Source: JBBSUX01 sp038234045 (GTDB lineage: Bacteria > Pseudomonadota > Gammaproteobacteria > Burkholderiales > Burkholderiaceae_C). Taken from it: a DNA stretch of 12,471 bases. The DNA lies in contig JBBSUX010000081.1 in assembly GCA_038234045.1 (NCBI GenBank), forward strand, positions 1 to 12,471, in the 5' to 3' direction. Of this stretch, positions 6,776-12,471 are shown in pieces. The notes beneath the pieces were generated by a model that ran no database searches, had not been told where the DNA came from, and saw only the letters and a list, made by a program, of their open reading frames with translations. Both the position numbers and the translations under genes were made by a program. Numbering within the stretch: position 1 is the first letter of the stretch; the number at the start of each line of letters is the position of its first letter.

Positions 6776-7663
6776 GGCCTGAAGCGATTGCGCCACTTCC
6801 ATGAAACCACCCAGTACTGGACCTGACACCTCATTTCGACAAGCCAACACCAAGCTGGCGCGCACTCGTTGTGCGGGAATCAGATCGGCGAACGCCACTC
6901 GCGGAAACGCCAGCCTGCGGGACGAGGCTGGCACCAGCGCCACCCCTAGTCCACTACCGACAAGTGCCAGCACGGTGGTGAGCTGATTGGCAACCTGCAC
7001 GACCTCCGGCGGTCGGCTCGCATGGCGAAACACCTGCCCCGCAATCTGGTCGAAATAACGGGCGTCCTTGTTATTGAAGGACACCAGCGGTTCGCGACAC
7101 AGTGTTTCGGCATCGAGCTCCCGACGCCCGGCAAGCGGATGCCGCGCCGGCAGTGCGACGAGGATGTCTTCGCTGCGCAACTCCAGCGTGCGGATTTCTA
7201 GAGAATCGCCCACCGGCCGCATCAGACCGACATCGATTTCGCCTGCCACGAGCGCTTGGCACTGCTGCGGTGAAACCAGTTCCCGAAGGTGAATCTGTAC
7301 ATCAGGATGCTCTGCGCGATAGGCCTCAAGCAGCGCAGGCAACAGATCTGGCAGCGCACCCATCACGAAGGCCAGTGTCAACGCACCGCGCGAGCCTCGC
7401 GCCATCTGCCGTGCGCTCTCACGAAGTGCTTCGGCCCCGGTGATCAGGCGACGAGCTTCAGGCAGCAACTCCTCACCTGCAGCCGTGAGCCGCAGCGGCC
7501 GCTTGCCGCGCACGAAAAGCGGCACACCCAGCGTTTCCTCAAGCTGCATGATTTGCTGACTCAGCGGCGGCTGGGTCATGTGAAGACGCACGGCGGCGCG
7601 CGCAAAATTCTGCTCTTCGGCCAGCGTGACGAAATACCGCAAATGGCGCAGGTCAAAATTCAT
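6743..7663 (-). CDS. LysR-family transcriptional regulator
   Basis: This 306-residue protein has the LysR N-terminal helix-turn-helix: LRHLRYFVTLAEEQNFARAA, then LHMTQPPLSQQIMQLEETLG and PLFVRGKRPLRLT (residues ~6-60). A helical linker and a substrate-binding domain (from ~90) follow, with GALTLAFVMGALPDLLP at its start and ALVGSGLGVALVPAS near its end. Length and layout are normal. It is transcribed away from the Bug receptor gene across a 131-bp gap, the usual geometry for a LysR protein that controls its divergent neighbour and itself. The likely inducer is a four-carbon acid sugar or a pathway intermediate, which is inference from context. It is convergent with denD, with a 33-bp antisense overlap of the 3' ends. 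No ribosome site is obvious before the ATG at 7663. Confidence 0.9.
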   Translation of the reverse strand: MNFDLRHLRYFVTLAEEQNFARAAVRLHMTQPPLSQQIMQLEETLGVPLFVRGKRPLRLTAAGEELLPEARRLITGAEALRESARQMARGSRGALTLAFVMGALPDLLPALLEAYRAEHPDVQIHLRELVSPQQCQALVAGEIDVGLMRPVGDSLEIRTLELRSEDILVALPARHPLAGRRELDAETLCREPLVSFNNKDARYFDQIAGQVFRHASRPPEVVQVANQLTTVLALVGSGLGVALVPASSRRLAFPRVAFADLIPAQRVRASLVLACRNEVSGPVLGGFMEVAQSLQASGAFLTMPAS

Positions 7664-7794
7664 TCAGGTCGCAAAACGGATGAAGACATAGCCCTGAATA
7701 TATTGGACGACTGGAAAGCCGGTTCATAGACTGGCGAAGAATCCTGCCAGACCAGCATGTGGGCGGGCCTGCCACACAACCAAGGAGACCTTTC
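7664..7794. promoter_or_regulatory. Divergent control region between lysR and the Bug receptor gene
   Basis: This is the likely operator/promoter region of the acid-sugar operon. It is AT-richer than the flanks. TGAATATATTGGA (7695-7707) fits the LysR T-N11-A box and has the palindrome AATATATT (7697-7704) inside. TTGGAC (7703-7708) with CATAGA (7725-7730), spaced 16 bp apart, is a weak candidate promoter of the kind that needs an activator. CTGGC (7731-7735) / GCCAG (7746-7750) and TGTGG (7758-7762) / CCACA (7772-7776) are further inverted repeats. All are pattern matches only. Confidence 0.4.
7782..7787 (+). promoter_or_regulatory. Strong ribosome binding site of the Bug receptor gene
   Basis: AAGGAG lies 7 nt before the ATG at 7795. 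It selects that codon over the in-frame ATG at 7759. It is one of only two clear Shine-Dalgarno sites seen before genes in this window. Confidence 0.85.
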
Positions 7795-8802
7795 ATGTCC
7801 ATCCGTCGTTCTGCTTTCGGCCGCCGCGCCTTGTTGTCTGCCGCTGTGGTCAGCCTCGCCGGCCCGCTCGGGCTGGCCGCCAGTTTTGCACAGGCTGCCG
7901 ATGCATGGCCCACCAAATCGATCCGATACATCGTGCCATTTGCCGCAGGCGGACTTGCAGACGCGGTAGCGCGCGCCATTGGCCCGGCCCTTGGTGAGCG
8001 GTTGGGTCAACCAGTCATCATCGAAAACCGTGCCGGAGTTTCCGGGGTCGTGGGGGCTCAAATGGTTGCGCGGGCCGAACCGGATGGCTACACGATCATG
8101 GGCGGGACCATCACAACACACGCTGTCATTCCGTTCCTGAACAAGTCGATCGGCTACGACCCGGTGAAGGATTTCGAACCGGTCACCATGGTCGGAACCG
8201 TGACCAATATTCTTGTGGTGAACGAAAACAGCAAATACAAGACGGTTCAAGACCTCATTGCCGACATGAAGGCACGCCCGGACGCGCTGACTTTCGGTAC
8301 GGCCGGCCCCGGCACGACGCAGCATCTGGCGGGGGAGCTTTTTCAGAGCATCACCCATACCAAGATGCGGCCCATTGCCTACAAGGGAGGCGCAGGGGCG
8401 ATCACCGATCTGATGGGCGGTCAGATCGACATGGTGTTCGAAACCAGCACCGTCGCCAAGCCGCTGGTTGTGGCCAACAAGGTACGCGCGCTTGGCACTA
8501 CTGGACCTGAGCCGGTAGCTGGTCTGCCCGGAGTGAAGCCGCTTGCAGACGAAGGTATTCCAGGCTTCGACGTCCGCTCCTGGCAGGGGATCTTTGTGCC
8601 GGCCAAAACACCGAAGGCGATCGTGAATCGATTAGCGACCGAGCTGGACGCGGTTCTCAAATCACCCGAAGTGCGGCAACGGATGGCAACGCTGGGCGTA
8701 GACATCAGCGGCATGGGTCCCGAAGCCTTCGGCAAGTACCAAAAGGCTGAAATCGCCCGCTGGGGCAAGGTCATCAAGGACGCTGGCATCACAGCGCAAT
8801 AA
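7795..8802 (+). CDS. Bug/TctC-family periplasmic solute-binding receptor
   Basis: The 335-residue product has an N-terminal export signal: an Arg-rich start (RRSAFGRR), a hydrophobic core, and a likely signal peptidase site after SFAQA, before ADAWP. The mature part shows the Bug signature with IRYIVPFAAGG, PVIIENRAGVSG and EPDGYTIM, then GTAGPGTTQHLAGELF and the IDMVFE strand. Such receptors bind carboxylates in the periplasm and feed tripartite tricarboxylate transporters. No tctA or tctB membrane gene is in the window, so this is an orphan receptor that would have to use a transporter encoded elsewhere. As first gene of an acid-sugar operon it probably captures erythronate, threonate or a related acid, which is inference. 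The start is set by AAGGAG at 7782. It could also be a sensor component, as proposed for some Bug proteins. Confidence 0.9.
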   Translation: MSIRRSAFGRRALLSAAVVSLAGPLGLAASFAQAADAWPTKSIRYIVPFAAGGLADAVARAIGPALGERLGQPVIIENRAGVSGVVGAQMVARAEPDGYTIMGGTITTHAVIPFLNKSIGYDPVKDFEPVTMVGTVTNILVVNENSKYKTVQDLIADMKARPDALTFGTAGPGTTQHLAGELFQSITHTKMRPIAYKGGAGAITDLMGGQIDMVFETSTVAKPLVVANKVRALGTTGPEPVAGLPGVKPLADEGIPGFDVRSWQGIFVPAKTPKAIVNRLATELDAVLKSPEVRQRMATLGVDISGMGPEAFGKYQKAEIARWGKVIKDAGITAQ

Positions 8803-8804
8803 AA

Positions 8805-8877
8805 GGCCTCCGAACTGCTGCAAGCGCTTCGGCCACGGGCAGACGGTCGCCTATATGGCGGCTACGTTTTGGAGGCC
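8805..8877 (+). other. Possible structured intergenic RNA between the receptor and aldolase genes
   Basis: GGCCTCC (8805-8811), just after the receptor stop, is complementary to GGAGGCC (8871-8877). Inside lies a second small hairpin, CGCC (8848-8851) / GGCG (8857-8860), with the loop TATAT. A pyrimidine-rich run follows (about 8887-8920). This could be an attenuating or processing structure that sets different levels of receptor and enzyme. The long loop makes chance pairing possible. Confidence 0.25.
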
Positions 8878-8920
8878 ACTGCCGCGTCTTTTTCTTTTTC
8901 TATCGATCGCTTTTCTTTTC

Positions 8921-8924
8921 AGGA
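8921..8924 (+). promoter_or_regulatory. Ribosome binding site that sets the aldolase start
   Basis: AGGA lies 5 nt before the ATG at 8930 and after a pyrimidine-rich tract. It favours 8930 over the in-frame ATG at 8855, whose extra 25 residues are unlike the family. Confidence 0.6.
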
Positions 8925-8929
8925 ACCTC

Positions 8930-9733
8930 ATGCGTCCCAATCTCGTCCAGCAACGCTTTCGCGCGCAGCAGCCCATCGTCAACGCATGGCTTTCCATGCC
9001 CGGAAGCTACAGCGCCGAGGTGGTGGCGCGACAGGGGTACCACGCGGTCACCGTCGACCTGCAACACGGGATGATGGATTTCGAAACTGCAATGGCCATG
9101 CTGCAGGCTATCGGCGCAACCGATGCTGTGCCACTGGTCCGTTGCCCGGCTGTGGACGGGCCGCAAATCATGCGGCTGCTGGATGCAGGCGCCTACGGCG
9201 TCATCTGCCCGCAGGTGGATTCGCCGGCGCTGGCACGGCGGTTCGTCGAGGCGTGCCGGTATCCGCCTGCCGGCACGCGCTCTTTTGGACCGGCGCGCGG
9301 TGTGCTGTACGGCGGCCCTGACTATTTCGACCATGCCAACACGCATGTGCTGGCGCTCGCCATGATCGAATCGCGCGACGCGCTGGATGCGCTTGACGCC
9401 ATCCTCGACACCCCGGGGCTGGACGGCATCTACATCGGCCCGAACGACCTGGCGCTGAGCTTGGGCGTGCGGCCGGGCGCAGAGCACGCCGGACCAGTCG
9501 CAGAAGCTATTGCCCGCATTCTTGCTGCTGCACGCCAGCGCGATCTCCTGGCCGGCATCTTCTGCGCCGATGCGGCCTTGGCGCGCCGAAGACTGGCACA
9601 GGGATTTCATCTCGTCACGCCAGGCAATGACGCCACCGTTCTGGCACAGGGCTGCAAGCTTCGGCTGCAGGACACGCTGGCGGATGGTGCGGTTACGCCG
9701 GACAAAGGACCTGAAAGTTCGAGTGGTTATTGA
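8930..9733 (+). CDS. HpcH/HpaI-family class II aldolase
   Basis: The 267-residue product matches the HpcH/HpaI family, metal-dependent aldolases that cleave 4-hydroxy-2-oxo acids to pyruvate-type products and an aldehyde. The key residues sit almost exactly where E. coli HpaI has them: His46 in DLQHG (His45, base), Arg71 in VRCPAVDG (Arg70, carboxylate), Glu147 in AMIES (Glu149, metal) and Asp173 in IGPNDLALSLG (Asp175, metal). LDAGAYGVICPQVDS and GTRSFGPARG are also typical. Substrate cannot be read from sequence. It lies between the receptor and ltnD on the same strand. It is not part of the known DenD/LtnD-OtnI-OtnK-OtnC route, so it may handle a related 2-oxo acid or 2-oxotetronate itself. 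It is followed by a 444-bp gap with a regulator remnant. Confidence 0.88.
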   Translation: MRPNLVQQRFRAQQPIVNAWLSMPGSYSAEVVARQGYHAVTVDLQHGMMDFETAMAMLQAIGATDAVPLVRCPAVDGPQIMRLLDAGAYGVICPQVDSPALARRFVEACRYPPAGTRSFGPARGVLYGGPDYFDHANTHVLALAMIESRDALDALDAILDTPGLDGIYIGPNDLALSLGVRPGAEHAGPVAEAIARILAAARQRDLLAGIFCADAALARRRLAQGFHLVTPGNDATVLAQGCKLRLQDTLADGAVTPDKGPESSSGY

Positions 9734-9979
9734 GGTAGGAGCCGCCTTGACCCGCACCTCGCCAACAGGTCTGCGTCCGTCGAAGAGACATTCATCATCC
9801 CTGGAATAAGCAAGCACATTTCGCGGCGAGATGCAGCAGCGCGCAGGAGCGTATGTCGTGAGGTCAGCGCCGGCCCCAGTGGCGCAGTGCGTCGGCGAGG
9901 TCGCCCAAGACATCGGGCGGAAAAAGTTCGTCGATGCAGAGTAAAGTTGTAGGCTGAATCTGGCTGTTCGCCGCACTGT
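9734..9979. other. Non-coding stretch between the aldolase and the GntR remnant
   Basis: No convincing intact gene is present. A weak hairpin, GCGCC (9867-9871) / GGCGC (9881-9885), has no following T-run. On the minus strand, codons read from about 9961 down to a stop at 9864 look protein-like (LLCIDELFPPDVLGDLADAL) but have no start or continuation, so they may be a relic. With the regulator remnant beside it, this region looks like decayed sequence. Confidence 0.4.
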
Positions 9980-10114
9980 ATGACACTTCCGCACTTCCAG
10001 TCGATCTGCCCCGGTGCCCGCTTGTCCGATCGCGTCGCCGAAGCGCTTTCGACCGAATTGCGTTCTGGCCGTATCCCGCCAGGAACCCGAATTCCCACTG
10101 AGACCGCGCTTGCC
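9980..10114 (+). pseudogene. Truncated FadR/GntR-type regulator (N-terminal DNA-binding part only)
   Basis: From an ATG at 9980, about 45 codons read like the start of a GntR-family regulator. LSDRVAEALSTELRSGRI is followed by PPGTRIPTETALA, the first helix and the 'G.lpPG..lPtE..La' segment of the winged helix. The expected continuation (a recognition helix with a 'vSR..vReA' motif, then a ~150-residue effector domain) is absent. After residue 45 the sequence becomes Ser-rich and unrelated, and the frame runs on without a stop into ltnD at 10178. It appears to be the remnant of a deleted local regulator. It is not plausible as a working repressor, because the recognition helix is lost. GntR regulators are common beside such pathways (general knowledge), so the remnant may once have controlled ltnD-otnK-otnC. 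Confidence 0.7.
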
Positions 10115-10177
10115 GGGCACGAATCTTCCGATTCATCCGCCACGTCAGAACCCCGTTCACATGCTCGCGCCATCCTC

Positions 10178-11080
10178 ATGAAAACTTCTTCCATCGGCCT
10201 GATCGGCCTTGGCGCAATGGGCGCCGGCATGGCGGGCTCCTTGCGCCGCGCGGGCTATGACGTTCGCGTGTGCGACGTGCGCGCCGAAGCGGCGCATGCG
10301 TTCGCGCGCGACGGCGGCACCGCTTTCGACACGCCCGCAGCGCTTGCCAAAGACTGCGACATCGTGGTGTCGGTGGTGGTCAATGCCGCCCAGACAGAAG
10401 CGGTGCTGTTCGGGGTAGACGGCTGCGCCGCAGCGATGCGACCGGGCAGTGTGTTCGTGATGTGCTCGACGGTCGACCCCGCCTGGTCGATAGCGCTCGA
10501 AGGCCGTCTCCAAGAACTCGGCATTTTGTATATCGATGCACCCATCTCGGGCGGCGCTGCGCGGGCGGCCAGTGGCGAGATGACGATGATGACGTCAGGA
10601 TCCATGGCGGCGTACGAGAAAGTGGGCGGCGCGCTCGATGCGATGGCTGGCAAGGTGTATCTGCTGGGCGACAAAGCCGGTGCCGGCAGCAAGGTGAAGA
10701 TCATCAACCAGTTGCTAGCCGGCGTGCATATTGCTGCCGCCGCCGAGGCCATGGCGCTTGGCCTGCGAGAGGGCGTGGACGCTGCCGCGCTCTACGAGGT
10801 GATCACCCACAGCGCTGGCAATAGCTGGATGTTCGAGAACCGGATGGCGCATGTTCTGGCCGCCGACTACACCCCCTTGTCCGCTGTCGACATCTTCGTC
10901 AAGGATCTCGGTCTGGTGCTCGACATGGCGCGCAGCAGCAAATTTCCGCTACCGCTTTCCTCCACCGCGCACCAAATGTTCATGCAGGCATCAACCGCCG
11001 GTTTCGGCCGCGAAGACGACAGCGCTGTGATCAAGATCTTCCCGGGCATCGAACTGCCCACAGCCGACAAGAAAAAGTAG
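10178..11080 (+). CDS. ltnD: L-threonate dehydrogenase (3-hydroxyisobutyrate dehydrogenase family)
   Basis: This 300-residue protein is a beta-hydroxyacid dehydrogenase with the NAD loop GLGAMG (residues 10-15), the substrate loop DAPISGG (120-126), catalytic Lys174 in GAGSKVKIINQ and FVKDLGLVLD near 240-249. Together with an adjacent DUF1537 kinase and otnC, this identifies LtnD, which oxidises L-threonate with NAD to 2-oxotetronate in the cytoplasm. Without this context it would be called a 2-hydroxy-3-oxopropionate reductase/3-hydroxyisobutyrate dehydrogenase-like enzyme. The frame is open back to 9980, but the extra 66 residues belong to the GntR remnant and junk; the family N-terminus (SSIGLIGLG) begins right after the ATG at 10178. 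No Shine-Dalgarno is visible, so how it is translated is unclear. otnK follows after 26 bp. Confidence 0.85.
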   Translation: MKTSSIGLIGLGAMGAGMAGSLRRAGYDVRVCDVRAEAAHAFARDGGTAFDTPAALAKDCDIVVSVVVNAAQTEAVLFGVDGCAAAMRPGSVFVMCSTVDPAWSIALEGRLQELGILYIDAPISGGAARAASGEMTMMTSGSMAAYEKVGGALDAMAGKVYLLGDKAGAGSKVKIINQLLAGVHIAAAAEAMALGLREGVDAAALYEVITHSAGNSWMFENRMAHVLAADYTPLSAVDIFVKDLGLVLDMARSSKFPLPLSSTAHQMFMQASTAGFGREDDSAVIKIFPGIELPTADKKK

Positions 11081-11106
11081 CGCCTCGCGGCTCACAACTC
11101 CTACCG

Positions 11107-12432
11107 ATGACCGACCCGCATAACGACAAAATTCTGCTCGGCTGTATCGCCGACGATTTCACCGGCGCGACCGACCTGGCCAACAACTTGGTGCGTGCCG
11201 GCATGCGCGTGGTGCAAACCATCGGTGTGCCTAGTGCTGCGCTGGACACCAACGCGGATGCTGTGGTGGTGGCCCTCAAGTCCCGCACCGTCGCGCCCTC
11301 TGACGCAGTGGCGCAATCGCTTGCCGCCCTCGCGTGGTTGAAATCGCAAGGCGCGCAACAGATCTACTTCAAGGTGTGCTCGACTTTCGACAGCACACCC
11401 AGGGGCAACATCGGGCCGGTTACCGATGCGCTCATGCAGGCGCTTGGCACGCGCTTCACCATCGCCACGCCGGCTTTTCCCGACAACGGGCGCACAGTAT
11501 TCAATGGCTACCTTTTTGTGGGTGACGTACTGCTTAGCGAAAGCGGTATGCGCGACCACCCGCTCACACCGATGACCGATGCCAACCTGGTTCGGGTGAT
11601 GCAGGCGCAGACGTCGCAGCGCGTCGGGTTGATCGACCACAAGGTCGTCGCAAGCGGCTCCCTGGCGATTCAGCAGAAGATGCAGGCGCTACAAGCAGAT
11701 GGCATCGGCGTCGCTGTGGTCGATGCGGTTTCCAACGACGATCTGCAGCGCATGGGCCCGGCATTTGCAGAGCTCGCCCTGGTAGTGGCCGGTTCGGGCG
11801 TGGCGATCGGCCTGCCGGCTAACTTCGGTATCGCGCCATCGGACCGTGCCGCAACGCTGCCCGCCGCTTCAGGATTGAAGGCGGTGGTGTCAGGCAGCTG
11901 CTCGATCGCAACGTATGCGCAAGTACGCCATTTGATCGAATCCGGCCGGCCTGCCTTTGCCATCGATCCGGCACAGATCGCCGCCGGAGCCAACGTGGCG
12001 GGGCAAGCACTTGAATGGGCTCGACCACTGTTGGCGGAAGGTCCGGTGCTGGTGTATTCGACGGCAGAGCCATCCGCTGTGAAGGCCGCACAGAACAAGC
12101 TGGGCACCGAGGCTGCCGGAGCCATGGTGGAGCGCACCCTCGCGAGCATTGCCCGTGGCCTGGTCGAAGCAGGGGTGCGCCAACTGGTGGTGGCGGGCGG
12201 CGAAACCTCAGGCGCCTGCGTTCAAGCACTCGGGATCGCACAGATGCAGATTGGCGCGCAGATCGACCCGGGTGTGCCGTGGTGTCATGCCGTGAGTGCG
12301 GTAATGGGCGATAGCGCGCCACCAGGTGATCATCCACAAACAGAGGGCACAAGCCTGCACATCGCCCTCAAATCCGGCAACTTTGGCGGCCCCGACTTTT
12401 TCATTCGCGCCTTCGACCAGTTGCTGGCATGA
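11107..12432 (+). CDS. otnK: 3-oxotetronate 4-kinase (DUF1537 / four-carbon acid sugar kinase)
   Basis: The 441-residue product has the two-domain layout of the DUF1537 kinases. The N-terminal domain has ADDFTGATD (15-23), the substrate-binding STFDSTPRGNIGPV (92-105), and ATPAFPDNGRTVFNGYLF with VGDVLLSESGMRDHPLTPM (120-156). The C-terminal nucleotide-binding domain has SGSCSIAT, GGETSGACVQALG (364-376) and the terminal LKSGNFGGPDFF. OtnK uses ATP to phosphorylate 3-oxotetronate at C4, feeding OtnC. LtnD upstream and OtnC downstream favour OtnK over DtnK or LtnK kinases, which sit beside pdxA-type genes or aldolases. Residues ~393-417, between PGVPW and LKSGNFG, seem longer than usual (Gly/Pro/Asp rich, from memory of the family). 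Its stop overlaps the otnC start as ATGA, so the two are probably translationally coupled. Confidence 0.9.
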   Translation: MTDPHNDKILLGCIADDFTGATDLANNLVRAGMRVVQTIGVPSAALDTNADAVVVALKSRTVAPSDAVAQSLAALAWLKSQGAQQIYFKVCSTFDSTPRGNIGPVTDALMQALGTRFTIATPAFPDNGRTVFNGYLFVGDVLLSESGMRDHPLTPMTDANLVRVMQAQTSQRVGLIDHKVVASGSLAIQQKMQALQADGIGVAVVDAVSNDDLQRMGPAFAELALVVAGSGVAIGLPANFGIAPSDRAATLPAASGLKAVVSGSCSIATYAQVRHLIESGRPAFAIDPAQIAAGANVAGQALEWARPLLAEGPVLVYSTAEPSAVKAAQNKLGTEAAGAMVERTLASIARGLVEAGVRQLVVAGGETSGACVQALGIAQMQIGAQIDPGVPWCHAVSAVMGDSAPPGDHPQTEGTSLHIALKSGNFGGPDFFIRAFDQLLA

Positions 12433-12471
12433 ACGAAAACCAGGCACGCGAGGAAATCTGCCGCGTCGGAC
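12429..12471 (+). CDS. otnC: 3-oxotetronate-4-phosphate decarboxylase, N-terminal end (runs off window)
   Basis: An ATG at 12429 overlaps the otnK stop by 4 bp and opens a frame of 14 codons to the window edge, reading MNENQAREEICRVG. 'REEICRVG' followed by the start of a class II aldolase/adducin domain is the usual N-terminus of OtnC, which decarboxylates 3-oxotetronate 4-phosphate to dihydroxyacetone phosphate. The call rests on this short match and on the position directly after otnK. The catalytic and zinc-binding residues lie outside the window. otnI is expected next. Confidence 0.7.
   Translation, partial: MNENQAREEICRVG

Noticed and set aside
8855..8929. Hydrophobic 25-residue extension of the aldolase that resembles a signal peptide
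   Set aside because: The aldolase is a cytoplasmic family. The hydrophobic look comes from the T-rich tract, and a ribosome site precedes the ATG at 8930.
8900..10120. Minus-strand open frame of 406 codons opposite the aldolase and the gap
   Set aside because: The aldolase with all catalytic residues is on the plus strand. The frame is Arg/His/Cys rich and matches no family I know.
1..12471. CRISPR arrays, tRNA or rRNA genes, insertion sequences, prophage genes
   Set aside because: No regularly spaced direct repeats, clover-leaf or rRNA-like sequence, transposase motifs or terminal inverted repeats were seen on either strand.

Overview
The window is GC-rich, densely coded DNA with few non-coding bases. 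The gene content points to a betaproteobacterium of the order Burkholderiales: an orphan Bug/TctC-type solute receptor, an RNB-domain ribonuclease next to a YqiA-type hydrolase, and the order rodA / yqiA / rnb / tonB-like / aroE / mtgA. A Comamonadaceae-like member is my best guess. It rests on gene order and on a roughly 58-bp AT-richer repeat-like segment inside aroE that resembles, from memory, a dispersed repeat of that family. No database was searched.

Region 1 (1-5626) is conserved housekeeping. The N-terminal end of roda (cell elongation) runs leftward off the window edge. Divergent from it, on the plus strand, are a YqiA-family alpha/beta hydrolase, an RNase II/R-superfamily exoribonuclease, a TonB-like protein, shikimate dehydrogenase (aroE) and the monofunctional peptidoglycan glycosyltransferase mtgA. 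Intergenic gaps are short (14-70 bp), or the genes overlap (tonB-like/aroE by 11 bp). The hydrolase and ribonuclease genes share an almost identical start context (a -10-like ACAAT box exactly 7 nt before ATG, no Shine-Dalgarno), which suggests leaderless transcripts.

Region 2 (5723-12471) is a catabolic locus for four-carbon acid sugars (D-erythronate and L-threonate). It contains denD (D-erythronate dehydrogenase), a convergent LysR regulator whose 3' end overlaps denD, and then, divergent from the regulator, a Bug-type periplasmic receptor, an HpcH/HpaI-type class II aldolase, ltnD (L-threonate dehydrogenase), otnK (DUF1537 3-oxotetronate 4-kinase) and the first 14 codons of otnC (3-oxotetronate-4-phosphate decarboxylase). 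In the established pathway DenD and LtnD both form 2-oxotetronate, OtnI isomerises it to 3-oxotetronate, OtnK phosphorylates it and OtnC decarboxylates it to dihydroxyacetone phosphate. OtnI is not in the window and would be expected just downstream of otnC. 

The least ordinary part is 9734-10177, between the aldolase and ltnD. It holds 444 bp without an intact gene, including the first ~45 codons of a FadR/GntR-type regulator cut off within its DNA-binding domain and running in frame into ltnD. The locus therefore looks as if it lost a regulator. The aldolase is not part of the textbook pathway, and its role here is the main open biochemical question.
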